Positions 1 to 7,555 of a stretch of DNA of 14,844 nucleotides are shown here, piece by piece (the first letter of the stretch is position 1; each line of letters starts with the position of its first letter). The position numbers and the translations under genes were made by a program. The DNA is from Pseudomonadota bacterium (GTDB lineage Bacteria; Pseudomonadota; Gammaproteobacteria; Steroidobacterales; Steroidobacteraceae). Location: positions 1 to 14,844 of the forward strand of contig JAJZLX010000387.1 in NCBI GenBank assembly GCA_021850555.1, written 5' to 3'. Below the pieces are notes generated by a model, which was not told the DNA's origin, ran no database searches, and was given only the letters and a program-made list of their open reading frames with translations.

Positions 1-450
1 ATAACCGGCGACGTGCTCGAGCGCGTCGCGCTCCTCGACGTAACGTGCGGTGGTCCCGATGACAACACCGAGCTCGACCTCCCAGTCGCTTTTCCTGGAG
101 TCCCTCGGCAGCATGACCTCGTCGTTCGGGCCCTGCAGACAGCTGACGGCCTTGGTAAAGACCACCGGCTCGGTCGGGATGGGCAGGTTCGATTCCGCGG
201 CGTGGTCGGCGTAGTTCAGGCCGATGGCGAGGAACTTGCGGGTGCCGGCGAACGGCACACCGAGCCGCGGGTTGCCGCTGACCGCCGGCAGGGTCGTCGG
301 ATCGATGGCCGCGAGGCGTGCGAGGCCCGCCGGCGCAAGATGCTCTGGGGTGAGATCCGGGATTTTCCCGGCCAGTGAGCGCAGCGTGTCATGCTCGTCG
401 AGCAATCCGGGCTGTTCATGGCCGGCCGGGCCGTAGCGCAACAGTTTCAT
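1..450 (-). CDS. Fumarylacetoacetate hydrolase (FAH) family protein, N-terminal 150 residues (partial, cut at window start)
   Basis: The reverse strand encodes a protein starting MKLLRYGPAGHEQPGLLDEH. It continues with KFLAIGLNYADHAAESN, then PVVFTKAVSCLQGPND and KSDWEVELGVVIGTTARYV. These are hallmarks of FAH/COG0179 enzymes (2-keto-4-pentenoate hydratase or acylpyruvate hydrolase-like): N-terminal lid region, then the start of the catalytic fold with the metal-ligand E-x-E of WEVELGVV near residue 131. Family members are about 280 residues, so roughly half is present and the gene runs off the window. The start is supported by AGGAAA upstream of the ATG at 450. It lies 66 bp downstream of rhmD on the same strand and is probably co-transcribed. 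In the oxidative L-rhamnose/L-fucose routes an FAH-family enzyme cleaves a 2,4-diketo-3-deoxy sugar acid to pyruvate plus lactate, which is the inferred role. Substrate assignment rests on context; the family call is firm. Confidence 0.88.
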   Translation of the reverse strand, partial: MKLLRYGPAGHEQPGLLDEHDTLRSLAGKIPDLTPEHLAPAGLARLAAIDPTTLPAVSGNPRLGVPFAGTRKFLAIGLNYADHAAESNLPIPTEPVVFTKAVSCLQGPNDEVMLPRDSRKSDWEVELGVVIGTTARYVEERDALEHVAGY

Positions 451-516
451 GGGTTTCCTGGGGTAGTCATGTTTGCGAAGGCGGGTCTCAGAAGGCTCAC
501 AGGGGACCGATGGCGC

Positions 517-1695
517 TCAGCGCGGATAGGGCCGGTGCAGCGGCAGGCTCCGGTTGAGCTCGACGCCGAAACCGGGTGTGTCGGGTAGCTTCAGACGCCC
601 GTTGACCGGCACGGGCTCACCGATCAGCTGCGGATGGAACATGGGCACGACGCGGTCGGCCTCGGGAGCCATCATGAGGAATTCCGCGAACGGACTGTTG
701 TGACGCGTGATCACGAAGTGATAGCTGTAGATGCTCGATCCGTGGGGAATGACGAGCACGCCGCGGCTGTCCGCGAGCGCGGCGATCTTCTGCAGCTCCG
801 TAATCCCTCCGCACCAGCCGACGTCGGGCTGGATGATGTCGCAGCAGTCCATCTCGAGCAGCATGCGAAATCCCCATCGGGTCGCTTCGTGCTCGCCGGT
901 GGTGACGAGCATCCCGGGCGGCGTGCTACGCTTCAGCTGTGCGTAACCCCAGTAATCATCCGGTGACAGGGCTTCCTCGATCCATTTCAGGCCGTGCGCC
1001 TGCGCGCCATGAGCCAATCTGACCGCATAGGGAAGATCGAGGCTCATCCAGCAATCGAGCATGAGCCAGAAATCGCCTCCGACGCGGCTGCGCATCTCGC
1101 CGAGCGCCTCGAGGTTGCGCCGCAGACCTTCCTCGCCTTCGGCCGGGCCGTGGTGCAGCGGCAATTTGCCGCCGATGAAGCCCATGGACTTGGCCAGATC
1201 CGGACGCGAGCCGGTGGCGTAGAAGAGGAGCTCGTCGCGGACCTTGCCGCCGAGCAGCTGGTAGACCGGCTCACCCCGCAGGCGCCCCAGCAGGTCCCAC
1301 AGCGCCAGGTCGACGCCGGAGATGGCGTTCACGACGAGGCCCTTGCGACCGTAATACTGGGTCGCGAAATACATCTGATCCCATATCTTTTCGACGGCGG
1401 AGGGATCACGGCCTTCGAGAAAGCGGGCGAGATGGTGCTCGACGATGTACGCAGCCGGCTCCCCGCCCGTGGTCACTGCGAATCCGATGGTGCCGTCGGC
1501 TGCTTCGATCTCGACCACCAGGGTGCCGAGCACGTTGATTCCGAAGCTGCGCCGGCTCTGGCGGTACTGCGGATAGCGGCTCATGGGAGTGGCGATGTGA
1601 TCGTCTATCCAGTGGTTGCCGGCCTGGTCGTGGTAGTCGGCGCCCCCGCCGCGAATGACGAAGGCGCGCACTTGTCGGATCAGCGGGAAGGTCAT
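517..1695 (-). CDS. rhmD: L-rhamnonate dehydratase (enolase superfamily, mandelate racemase group)
   Basis: The 392-residue product matches what I recall of E. coli RhmD almost throughout: [72 protein letters not shown] and PHGSSIYS. It dehydrates L-rhamnonate to 2-keto-3-deoxy-L-rhamnonate in the cytoplasm using Mg2+. Expected active-site residues are present: metal ligands D214, E240 and E268, the D291/H318 dyad, and H33 of the capping domain. The start at 1695 ([10 protein letters not shown]) aligns with the family N-terminus; an upstream in-frame ATG at 1770 would add 25 unrelated residues and run through the presumed promoter. No strong Shine-Dalgarno is visible before 1695. It is divergent from the IclR regulator and followed on its strand by the FAH-family gene, which fits a rhamnonate catabolic operon. 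No aldolase or transporter is seen inside the window. Confidence 0.95.
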   Translation of the reverse strand: MTFPLIRQVRAFVIRGGGADYHDQAGNHWIDDHIATPMSRYPQYRQSRRSFGINVLGTLVVEIEAADGTIGFAVTTGGEPAAYIVEHHLARFLEGRDPSAVEKIWDQMYFATQYYGRKGLVVNAISGVDLALWDLLGRLRGEPVYQLLGGKVRDELLFYATGSRPDLAKSMGFIGGKLPLHHGPAEGEEGLRRNLEALGEMRSRVGGDFWLMLDCWMSLDLPYAVRLAHGAQAHGLKWIEEALSPDDYWGYAQLKRSTPPGMLVTTGEHEATRWGFRMLLEMDCCDIIQPDVGWCGGITELQKIAALADSRGVLVIPHGSSIYSYHFVITRHNSPFAEFLMMAPEADRVVPMFHPQLIGEPVPVNGRLKLPDTPGFGVELNRSLPLHRPYPR

Positions 1696-1792
1696 GGACG
1701 TCTTCGGGTCTCGAGTCTGGACGAACGGGGCAATGCGTCGCGGCGGTTGCGGCCGCAGCTTCTGTCCCACATACTAATACGGGTACCACATA
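1696..1792. promoter_or_regulatory. Divergent rhmD/iclR promoter region with candidate operator (CCACATA direct repeat)
   Basis: This 97-bp gap separates divergent rhmD and the IclR-type regulator. It contains two identical CCACATA heptamers at 1767-1773 and 1786-1792, 19 bp apart start to start, in otherwise GC-rich DNA. On the reverse strand a weak sigma70-like pair can be proposed for rhmD: TTCTCA at 1794-1799 and TAGTAT at 1771-1776 with a 17-bp spacer. The repeats would then bracket the -10 element, a sensible place for a repressor. The right repeat ends directly against the regulator's ATG, so the same site could mediate autoregulation. The repeats are seen directly; promoter and operator roles are inferred. 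Confidence 0.4.
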
Positions 1793-2680
1793 ATGAGAAG
1801 CACGCGAAACGCAGGCGGGTCCGAGCACCCGGGCTCGCGCGGTGAGGAGCCGCAGCGCGCCCGCCTGGGCAGCCAGACACTGCTGCGCGGGCTTGATGTG
1901 ATCGACGTCGTCGCCGAAGGTCCGGTCAAGCTCGGTGACCTGGCCGCCCGGCTCGGTCTGACGCGCAGCACCACGCACCGCCTGGCATCCGCGCTCACCG
2001 ACAGGCGCTATCTGTCGTTCGTGCCGCACAGCGGTTACAGCCTCGGGCCGAAACTGCTCGAGCTCGGCTTTCGTGTTCGCGACGAGCTCGATCTGCCGCG
2101 CGTGGCCGCGCCGCACCTGGAGCGTCTGGCACTATTGACCGAGGACACGGTGCATCTCGGCGTGCTCGATCACGGCCATGTGCTATACCTCGACAAGGTG
2201 CCTGGCCGGCGCCGGATCAATATCAGCTCACGCATCGGGGAGCTGCAGCCGGTCACCTGCACCGGACTCGGCAAGGCGCTGATCCTCGATCTGGACGAGG
2301 ACGCCTGGATCGAGCTGTTCCGCACCGAGCGCAAGGCGCGACGCGTCGATGTCTCCCAGCACGAGTGGCTCGAGCGGATGCGCGGCTACGTGCGTGCCGG
2401 CTACGCATTCGACCTCGAGGAGAACGAGGATCAGATCCGTTGCGTCGCCGCGCCGATCCGCGATGTGGCGGGCCGCACCATCGCGGCGATCAGCGTTTCC
2501 AGCGCCGCGCAGTACATGAGCGACCAGCGCATGCAGACCATGAGCAGGGATGTGTTGAGCACCGCCCAGCGCATCAGCGAGGATCTCGGCTGGACCGGCC
2601 GGCATCCGGCCGCGCCGAGTCCGGCCGCGGACGGCGGCAAAGCGCACGGCAGGCGGCGCGGGTCGGACCGCTCGCGCTGA
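1793..2680 (+). CDS. IclR-family transcriptional regulator
   Basis: The 295-residue product has the IclR layout. A winged helix-turn-helix covers residues about 26-90 (SQTLLRGLDVIDVVAEG, LGDLAARLGLTRSTTHRLAS, YSLGPKLLELG). The effector domain covers about 105-270, with VHLGVLDHGHVLYLDKV, PVTCTGLGKALI and the late motif GYAFDLEENEDQIRCVAAPI that lines the ligand pocket in this family. A basic, Pro/Ala-rich tail of about 25 residues follows. The ATG at 1793 keeps the whole DNA-binding domain, but no Shine-Dalgarno precedes it; translation from a very short leader is possible. It is divergent from rhmD, so it probably controls the rhmD-FAH operon, with a sugar acid such as rhamnonate or 2-keto-3-deoxyrhamnonate as a plausible effector. 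IclR members regulating sugar-acid degradation (KdgR type) are a known precedent. Repressor versus activator cannot be told from sequence. Confidence 0.92.
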   Translation: MRSTRNAGGSEHPGSRGEEPQRARLGSQTLLRGLDVIDVVAEGPVKLGDLAARLGLTRSTTHRLASALTDRRYLSFVPHSGYSLGPKLLELGFRVRDELDLPRVAAPHLERLALLTEDTVHLGVLDHGHVLYLDKVPGRRRINISSRIGELQPVTCTGLGKALILDLDEDAWIELFRTERKARRVDVSQHEWLERMRGYVRAGYAFDLEENEDQIRCVAAPIRDVAGRTIAAISVSSAAQYMSDQRMQTMSRDVLSTAQRISEDLGWTGRHPAAPSPAADGGKAHGRRRGSDRSR

Positions 2681-2733
2681 GCGGGCTCCCGCCATGTTGC
2701 CGATGCACGGGCCGCCTGCTCCATCGCTCCCCT

Positions 2734-2751
2734 CGGTGCCGCCCGGCACCG
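2734..2751. terminator. Candidate bidirectional hairpin between convergent iclR and kinase genes
   Basis: CGGTGCC and GGCACCG form a perfect 7-bp inverted repeat around a GCCC loop, in the 96-bp gap (2681-2776) between two convergent genes. The stem is very GC-rich and there is no clear T-run on either side, so it is at best a weak or factor-assisted terminator. The rest of the gap shows no open reading frame or recognisable site. Confidence 0.4.
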
Positions 2752-2776
2752 CCGGCTGCAGGTAGGGTCGTTCAGC

Positions 2777-4054
2777 TCAGAGCGCCTGCGCAGAATCTCC
2801 CTGGCGCGGCAACGATACCTCCGCGCGCAATCCCCCTGAGGGCGCGGCCTCGAAGCGCAAGGAGCCCCCGTGCAATGACAACAGGCGGTGACAAATGCGC
2901 AAACCTATGCCCGCGCCGTGACCCGGCTGCTTGGGCAAAATGCCCGCGTTCATGGCCGAGAGCATGTCGGCGGTCAATCTTCCCTCGCCCCGATCGGTGA
3001 GGGAGAAGTGGACACTATCCCTGGTACAGGCGGCGGCAAATGTCAGGTGGCCGCCGCCATAGCGGCGGACGTTGTCGAAAAGATTGCGGAATACCCTTTC
3101 CAGCGCCATGGGACGACAGGGAAACACGCAATCCGCGCCGCTGATCCTCGTTTCCACCCGCAAAGCATAGCGTTCCCTCGCAATGCTCACCATTTCCTCG
3201 GCCCATTCCACCAGACCGACCGGCACCGTCTTTTCACTGCGCCCCCCCTGGACCCAGGCGAGGAAGTTGCCGATGACTTCATCCATCTCCTGAACGTCCG
3301 CGAGCATCGCGGATTTTTGCTCCGGCAGGGCCTGATCGGACAGATGCAGACTGAGCATCAGACGGGAAAGCGGAGTGCGCAGCTCGTGCGAGATCCCGGT
3401 CAACAGCAGGGTACGCTCCTCGTGCAGACGATGCAGATCGTCGGCCATGCCGGCGATCGTCTGCTCGAGCTCCTGGATTTCACTCGGCGCCTGATGACTG
3501 ATCGGGTAGTCGCTCAGCTCTCCCCGCAGGATGCGCGGCGTGGATGCGGCAAGTCGGGCCAAGGGGCGATTGATCTGGCGCACGATCAGCCAGGCCCCGA
3601 GCAGGGTGAGCAGGGCAATGATCAACAGGCGCGCCAGGGTAAACGGATCACCGCTGAAGGCCATGTCCTCTACGGGGATGCCGAGCCAGGGCTCGTTGAA
3701 TCCGGCCCTCATCCACAGCCAGGTCTGCCCCGCCAGCCGCGCCGAGCGCAGTTCGGCGCCCGGCGCATTGCGCGCGAAGTATCCGGCGCTGTGATGGAGA
3801 AAATAAGACCGTGGCGCCGCGCCGTGCGCCGCCGCCGAATGGCGCCAGGGCGCCGGCGCCGAAGACGCAGCGCCCGCGCGGCTCACGGCGCGGTCGGCCT
3901 GCCAGAGGATTCTCGCGAAACGCTGGGCGGCCGGATCCAAAACGTAGTTGTGGAACAGGAAATAGATCAGCCCTTGGCTGCCGAGCAGGAGAATGGAGAG
4001 CAGGAGCAGGCTGCGACCGAGCGTGCTGCGCGGCCAGATTCTGCCGATCCTCAT
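2777..4054 (-). CDS. EnvZ-like membrane sensor histidine kinase
   Basis: The product is 425 residues from the ATG at 4054. Its beginning, MRIGRIWPRSTLGRSLLLL, resembles the EnvZ N-terminus. Layout: TM1 about 14-34, periplasmic loop about 36-137, TM2 about 139-157, HAMP about 158-210 (INRPLARLA, QELEQTIAGMADDL), phosphoacceptor helix ISHELRTPLSRL with H223, then the ATP-binding domain. That domain has N-box NLFDNVRRYG (N324, N328), G1 box DRGEG (D354-G358) and G2 box GHGAGIGL (378-385). All catalytic residues look intact. The start is fixed by an ATGA overlap with the upstream regulator's stop; an in-frame ATG at 4087 would overlap the regulator by 37 bp and add residues unlike the family. The pair is divergent from an RND efflux operon, so it probably senses an envelope or toxic-compound stress that induces that operon. 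Orthology to EnvZ itself is not assured. Confidence 0.93.
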   Translation of the reverse strand: MRIGRIWPRSTLGRSLLLLSILLLGSQGLIYFLFHNYVLDPAAQRFARILWQADRAVSRAGAASSAPAPWRHSAAAHGAAPRSYFLHHSAGYFARNAPGAELRSARLAGQTWLWMRAGFNEPWLGIPVEDMAFSGDPFTLARLLIIALLTLLGAWLIVRQINRPLARLAASTPRILRGELSDYPISHQAPSEIQELEQTIAGMADDLHRLHEERTLLLTGISHELRTPLSRLMLSLHLSDQALPEQKSAMLADVQEMDEVIGNFLAWVQGGRSEKTVPVGLVEWAEEMVSIARERYALRVETRISGADCVFPCRPMALERVFRNLFDNVRRYGGGHLTFAAACTRDSVHFSLTDRGEGRLTADMLSAMNAGILPKQPGHGAGIGLRICHRLLSLHGGSLRFEAAPSGGLRAEVSLPRQGDSAQAL

Positions 4055-4758
4055 GGTTCGGCGACGAACAGATAGCCTCGCCCCCACACGGTGCGGATAT
4101 GCCGATTCTCGCGCCGGTCATCGCCGAGCAGGCGGCGCAGGCGGGAGATCTGCATGTCGATGCTGCGATCCTCCGGGTCGTGGGAACGCTGTCGGGTCAG
4201 GCGCAGCAGCTTCTCCCGTGAGAGGACCTGGCCCTCGTGATCGATGAGGACGGCCAGCGTGTTGAACTCGGCGGTGCTCAGGTCCAGGCGTCTTTCTTCC
4301 AGGAAGATTTCCTGACGCCTGCGCTCCACCCGGAAAGGGCCCACCTTGCAGGACTCCTCGACCCGGGCGGGCGGCGGCGCCGGGCCGCGCGTGCGCCGCA
4401 GGATGGCCTGGATCCGCGCCACCAGTTCGCGGGGATGGAAGGGCTTGGCGAGATAGTCGTCGGCGCCCATCTCGAGGCCGAGAATTCGATCGAGCTCATC
4501 GCCGCGGGCGGTGAGCATCAGGATGGGAACCGCGCACTGCTGGCGCAGGCGCCGGCAGATCTGCAGACCGTCATCGCCCGGCAGGCCGAGGTCGAGGACG
4601 ATCAGGTCGATCGCGGACTCCGCCAGCACGCGCTCGACCTGACGCCCGTCGCCCAATCCCTGCACGCTGAACGCGTAGGATCGCAGATGGGATTCCACCA
4701 GGCCGCGCAGCCGCACGTCGTCTTCGACGACCAGGATGTGCCCTTTGCTCTGTTCCAT
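4051..4758 (-). CDS. OmpR-like two-component response regulator
   Basis: The product is 235 residues from the ATG at 4758 (MEQSKGHILVVEDD), close to the 239 of E. coli OmpR. The receiver domain spans about 7-120, with acidic pocket E12-D13-D14, phosphoacceptor D56 in IVLDLGLPGDDG, T83 (MLTARG) and K105 (YLAKPFHPRE). A basic linker leads to a winged-helix effector domain, about 140-235, with LSTAEFNTLAVL, DRSIDMQISRLRRLL and TVWGRGYLFV; these are very OmpR-like. An upstream in-frame start at 4839 would add 27 residues outside the family length and read through the intergenic repeats, so 4758 is preferred. Translation is coupled to the kinase by a 4-base overlap. The likely targets are the divergent efflux operon and its own promoter, through the GTTAC-type repeats between them. 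Confidence 0.94.
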   Translation of the reverse strand: MEQSKGHILVVEDDVRLRGLVESHLRSYAFSVQGLGDGRQVERVLAESAIDLIVLDLGLPGDDGLQICRRLRQQCAVPILMLTARGDELDRILGLEMGADDYLAKPFHPRELVARIQAILRRTRGPAPPPARVEESCKVGPFRVERRRQEIFLEERRLDLSTAEFNTLAVLIDHEGQVLSREKLLRLTRQRSHDPEDRSIDMQISRLRRLLGDDRRENRHIRTVWGRGYLFVAEP

Positions 4759-4933
4759 GCGGCTACGATAACCCTGGGTTCGAGCGCTTCCAAGCACCGA
4801 ATGTAACCGCCTCGCTTCACGGCGGGCCGGCGTGACCAATTGTTACGAATCAGCGCGCTTCCCCCCAAGATTGTTACGAGAGGGATGTTTAGTCTGACCC
4901 CTGGTGGCAGGTCACGATGGGTGGACGGTGGAT
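4759..4933. promoter_or_regulatory. Divergent regulatory region between the OmpR-like regulator and the efflux operon
   Basis: This 175-bp region is the longest non-coding stretch in the window. It contains two perfect copies of ATTGTTACGA at 4839-4848 and 4870-4879, 31 bp apart, i.e. about three helical turns and thus on the same DNA face. An inverted GTAAC half-site lies at 4803-4807. GTAAC/GTTAC-type cores in tandem are typical of OmpR-family binding. A C-tract (4861-4866) sits between the two copies. No convincing -35/-10 pair was identified by eye. Repeat identity is directly visible; regulator binding is inferred from the adjacent ompR-like gene. Confidence 0.5.
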
Positions 4934-6454
4934 ATGTCTCGGCAAAAAGCCGCACCGCGGCGACGGACAGGCGGCTCTGCCGCCTGGAAAGGGGTCGGGC
5001 GCGCCGCGTCGCTCATTCTCCTGCTGCCGGTACTCCTGGACGGCTGCGCCGTTGGGCCAAGGCTCGCTGCGCCCGCAATGCGTGCGCCGCCCCGGTATGT
5101 CCGGGGCGCCTCGTCAGAGCCGAGCCGCCGTCCGTCGGCCCGCTGGGTCTCGAGCGTTGCCGTGCGCTGGTGGGCGCTCTTTCGCACGCCGCTGCTGAGC
5201 CACTACATCCGCTTGGCACTGCGCACCAACCCGGATCTGGCGGCGGCGCGCGCCACGCGGGCCCGAGCCGATGCTCTGGTGGATGTGGCAGCCGCGGGAT
5301 TGTTTCCGCAAGTGACGGCCGAAGCCACCGCGGCGCGGGCTCGCGCCTTGCGCGCCGGCGCCAACGGCGGCCGCGCTTACCGGATTCCGGGCGACCTCTA
5401 CAGCCTGGTGCTCGGCGCGATACGGATCCGCTACCGCCCTGATCTTTTCGGTCAGGCGACGGACCAGGTGCGCTCGGCCAAAGCCCGGCGCACAGTATCC
5501 GCGGCGTGGCTGCGGATGACCGAGGTGTTTCTGGAGGCATCCGTGGCGCGAGCGGTCATTCAGGCGGCCGACACTGAAGAACAGTGCAGGGCCGCGCAGC
5601 GTATCGCGACGGACGATCAATCTCTCCTTGATCTGCTGCGCGCGGAATACCGCCTCGGCGCCAGCGATCTCGAGGAGGTGCGCCAGCAACAGGCCCTGAC
5701 CGCCCGCGCCAAGGCGGCCGTACCACCGCTGCGCGCGCAGCTGGCGGCGAGCCGGCATGCCCTGGCCGATCTGCTCGGGGAGTATCCCAATCAGACTCTG
5801 CGCCTGCCCACGCTGGCGGCGATGAGATTGCCCGCCCGGCTGCCGACGGCGATCCCCTCGGCGCTGCTCGAGCAGCGCCCCGACATCATCGCCGCCCGCG
5901 CCGAGATTCAGGCCGCGCGAGCCAACGTCGATCTGGCCGCGGCCAACCGCTTTCCGCAGCTGCAGATCACCGCCGCATTCGGCAAAGCGGCCCAAAGCGG
6001 CAACCTGTTTTTCAACCCGCTCTCGACGCTCTGGTCGCTGGGCGCCGGTGTGCTCGCCCCGATTTACGACGGCGGCGCTCTTGCCGCCAGGGAGCGGGCG
6101 GCGGTCGCCCAATACCGAATTGCGGGTGATCGCTACCGCGCGACGGTGCTCGAGGCGTTTGAGCAGGTCGCGGACGCGCTGCGTGCGTTGCACAGCGATG
6201 AGCGGACCTATGAGGAGAGCAGGATCGCGGAAAGCGCCGCAACGCAAGCGCTACGGCTCGCTCACGGCCGCTATCGGGATGGGTCGATCGCCTACAGCTC
6301 GGTACTAGATGCGGAAATCGCCGCGCAGCGCGATACCCAGGCCGCCATCGAAGCGAACAGCCGCCGCTATCTCGACGCCGTCGCTCTCTTTCTGGCCCTG
6401 GGCGAGGGATGGTCAGAGGCACAGGGCGGCGCAAATGGAGGAGCCCGGTCGTGA
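4934..6454 (+). CDS. RND-type efflux outer-membrane factor, NodT/OprM-family lipoprotein
   Basis: The protein is 506 residues from the ATG at 4934. It starts with a basic stretch, a hydrophobic helix and a lipobox LLDGC (Cys38), predicting a lipidated outer-membrane protein. Two TolC-like OEP repeats follow, about 70-285 and 305-495. Diagnostic segments are LALRTNPDLAAARATRA, LLEQRPDIIAARAEIQAARA (second-repeat start), AAANRFPQLQITAAFG and LAPIYDGGALAARERAAV. It forms the trimeric exit duct of a tripartite efflux system. An alternative GTG start at 4904 would add ten residues before the basic region; neither has a strong Shine-Dalgarno, and 4934 gives the more normal signal peptide. The stop codon overlaps the start of the fusion-protein gene (GTGA), so the genes are translationally coupled. 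Encoding the outer-membrane factor first is unusual, since many operons place it last. Confidence 0.93.
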   Translation: MSRQKAAPRRRTGGSAAWKGVGRAASLILLLPVLLDGCAVGPRLAAPAMRAPPRYVRGASSEPSRRPSARWVSSVAVRWWALFRTPLLSHYIRLALRTNPDLAAARATRARADALVDVAAAGLFPQVTAEATAARARALRAGANGGRAYRIPGDLYSLVLGAIRIRYRPDLFGQATDQVRSAKARRTVSAAWLRMTEVFLEASVARAVIQAADTEEQCRAAQRIATDDQSLLDLLRAEYRLGASDLEEVRQQQALTARAKAAVPPLRAQLAASRHALADLLGEYPNQTLRLPTLAAMRLPARLPTAIPSALLEQRPDIIAARAEIQAARANVDLAAANRFPQLQITAAFGKAAQSGNLFFNPLSTLWSLGAGVLAPIYDGGALAARERAAVAQYRIAGDRYRATVLEAFEQVADALRALHSDERTYEESRIAESAATQALRLAHGRYRDGSIAYSSVLDAEIAAQRDTQAAIEANSRRYLDAVALFLALGEGWSEAQGGANGGARS

Positions 6455-7539
6455 GAAGAATGTTCGTCATCGCGCTTTCCGCGGTGCTGCTGGTCTTCAC
6501 CGCCATCTACGGCTTGCATCGCTGGCGCGAGCAGCGGCAGAGCGCACAGCGGGCGGCAAACGCGCATCTGTCCGTCACCGTCTCGACGAGCACCGTGCAC
6601 TACGTGCAAATCGTGCCTCACACGTCCGTCGTCGGCGAGATCGTGGCCGCGCAGGGCACCACGCTCAGTCTTCAGTCGCCGGGCATCATCGAGCATATCG
6701 CCTTCCACTCCGGCCAATCGGTGCGCGCCGGCCAATTCTTGCTCAGCGTCGATCCCGGCGCCTTGCCGGGCCGATTGCGCGAGGCGCTGGCTGACGCGGC
6801 GCTTGCGCAGGAGAATTACGCCCGCGCCCGAAGGGTCCATGCAATCCACGGAATTTCCACCGCCGCGCTCGACAAGGCCAAGTACGAAGCGATGGCCTCC
6901 GCCGCCCGGGTTTCGGCATTGCAGGAGAGCCTCGGCGATACCACCCTGCGGGCGCCGTTTTCGGGGGTTCTCGGCCTGCGCACGGTCTACAGCGGAGAAT
7001 ATCTGCGTACCGGCACCCCGGTGGTGGAGCTCGTCGATCCGCGCAAGCTCTACGTGGATTTCTCCGTGCCCCAAGAGGACGCGGCACAGGTGCATGCCGG
7101 CGCCGGGCTGACTTTTGCGCTGCGCGGCGCCAATGCTCAGCGGCAGTATCCGGCGAGGATTCTCGCTCTGAACACGCAGGTCGAGCGCAGTAACCGCGCG
7201 CTGGCCGTGCGCGCAAGAATTCTGGGCAGTCATCCGTTGGCGCGCCCGGGCATGTTCGTGCTCGTGCGGCTGCCGACGGGCGCGGCGCGCCGGCGTCTGG
7301 TCGTTCCACGGGTCGCCATCGCCTATCACAGCTATGGAGATTTCGTCTACGTCCTGCGGCTGCGCAGGGACGGCAGGTGGATCGCCCGCGAGCAGACCGT
7401 CCGGACCGGCTCGGTCGACGGAAGCGACATCGTCGTGCGCAGCGGGCTGGAGGCCGGCGAAAGAATCGTTACCGCCGGGCAGGTGAAGCTGCACGACGGC
7501 GACCCCGTGCGCATCAACAACGCCGTCCGCCTCCGCTGA
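6451..7539 (+). CDS. RND efflux periplasmic adaptor (membrane fusion protein, HlyD/MexH-like)
   Basis: The product is 362 residues from the GTG at 6451, chosen because GGAGGAG (6437-6443) lies 7 bases upstream and the start makes a GTGA overlap with the preceding stop. An ATG at 6460 (MFVIALSAV) lies 16 bases from that site, and one at 6409 lies inside the previous gene. An N-terminal membrane anchor (about 4-22) is followed by a lipoyl half-motif (LQSPGIIEHIAFHSGQSVRAGQFLL), a short alpha-hairpin (about 105-162), the second lipoyl half (TTLRAPFSGVLGLRTVYSGEYL), and a beta-barrel segment starting near LYVDFSVPQED. The C-terminal membrane-proximal region includes VVRSGLEAGERIVTAGQVKL. It bridges the inner-membrane pump and the outer-membrane duct. 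No lipobox is seen, so it is anchored by its N-terminal helix. The RND gene begins 16 bp downstream, consistent with one operon. Confidence 0.94.
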   Translation: MRRMFVIALSAVLLVFTAIYGLHRWREQRQSAQRAANAHLSVTVSTSTVHYVQIVPHTSVVGEIVAAQGTTLSLQSPGIIEHIAFHSGQSVRAGQFLLSVDPGALPGRLREALADAALAQENYARARRVHAIHGISTAALDKAKYEAMASAARVSALQESLGDTTLRAPFSGVLGLRTVYSGEYLRTGTPVVELVDPRKLYVDFSVPQEDAAQVHAGAGLTFALRGANAQRQYPARILALNTQVERSNRALAVRARILGSHPLARPGMFVLVRLPTGAARRRLVVPRVAIAYHSYGDFVYVLRLRRDGRWIAREQTVRTGSVDGSDIVVRSGLEAGERIVTAGQVKLHDGDPVRINNAVRLR

Positions 7540-7555
7540 CCGCGAGGAGCATCCC

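Noticed and set aside
1696..1770. Longer rhmD starting at 1770
   Set aside because: The extra 25 residues do not match RhmD, and the extension would occupy the divergent promoter region.
2734..2751. Possible attachment site or small RNA in the iclR/kinase gap
   Set aside because: Only one short GC-rich hairpin is visible, with no promoter, T-run or integrase-related sequence; a weak terminator is the simplest reading.
4904..4933. GTG at 4904 as the start of the outer-membrane factor
   Set aside because: It adds ten residues before an already complete signal peptide and has no Shine-Dalgarno. It cannot be excluded, but 4934 is preferred.
4885..5442. ATG at 4885 preceded by GAGAGGG, opening a frame into the outer-membrane factor gene
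   Set aside because: The ribosome-binding site is attractive, but the translation is basic and low-complexity, in a different frame from the clear NodT-family protein, and shows no family features.
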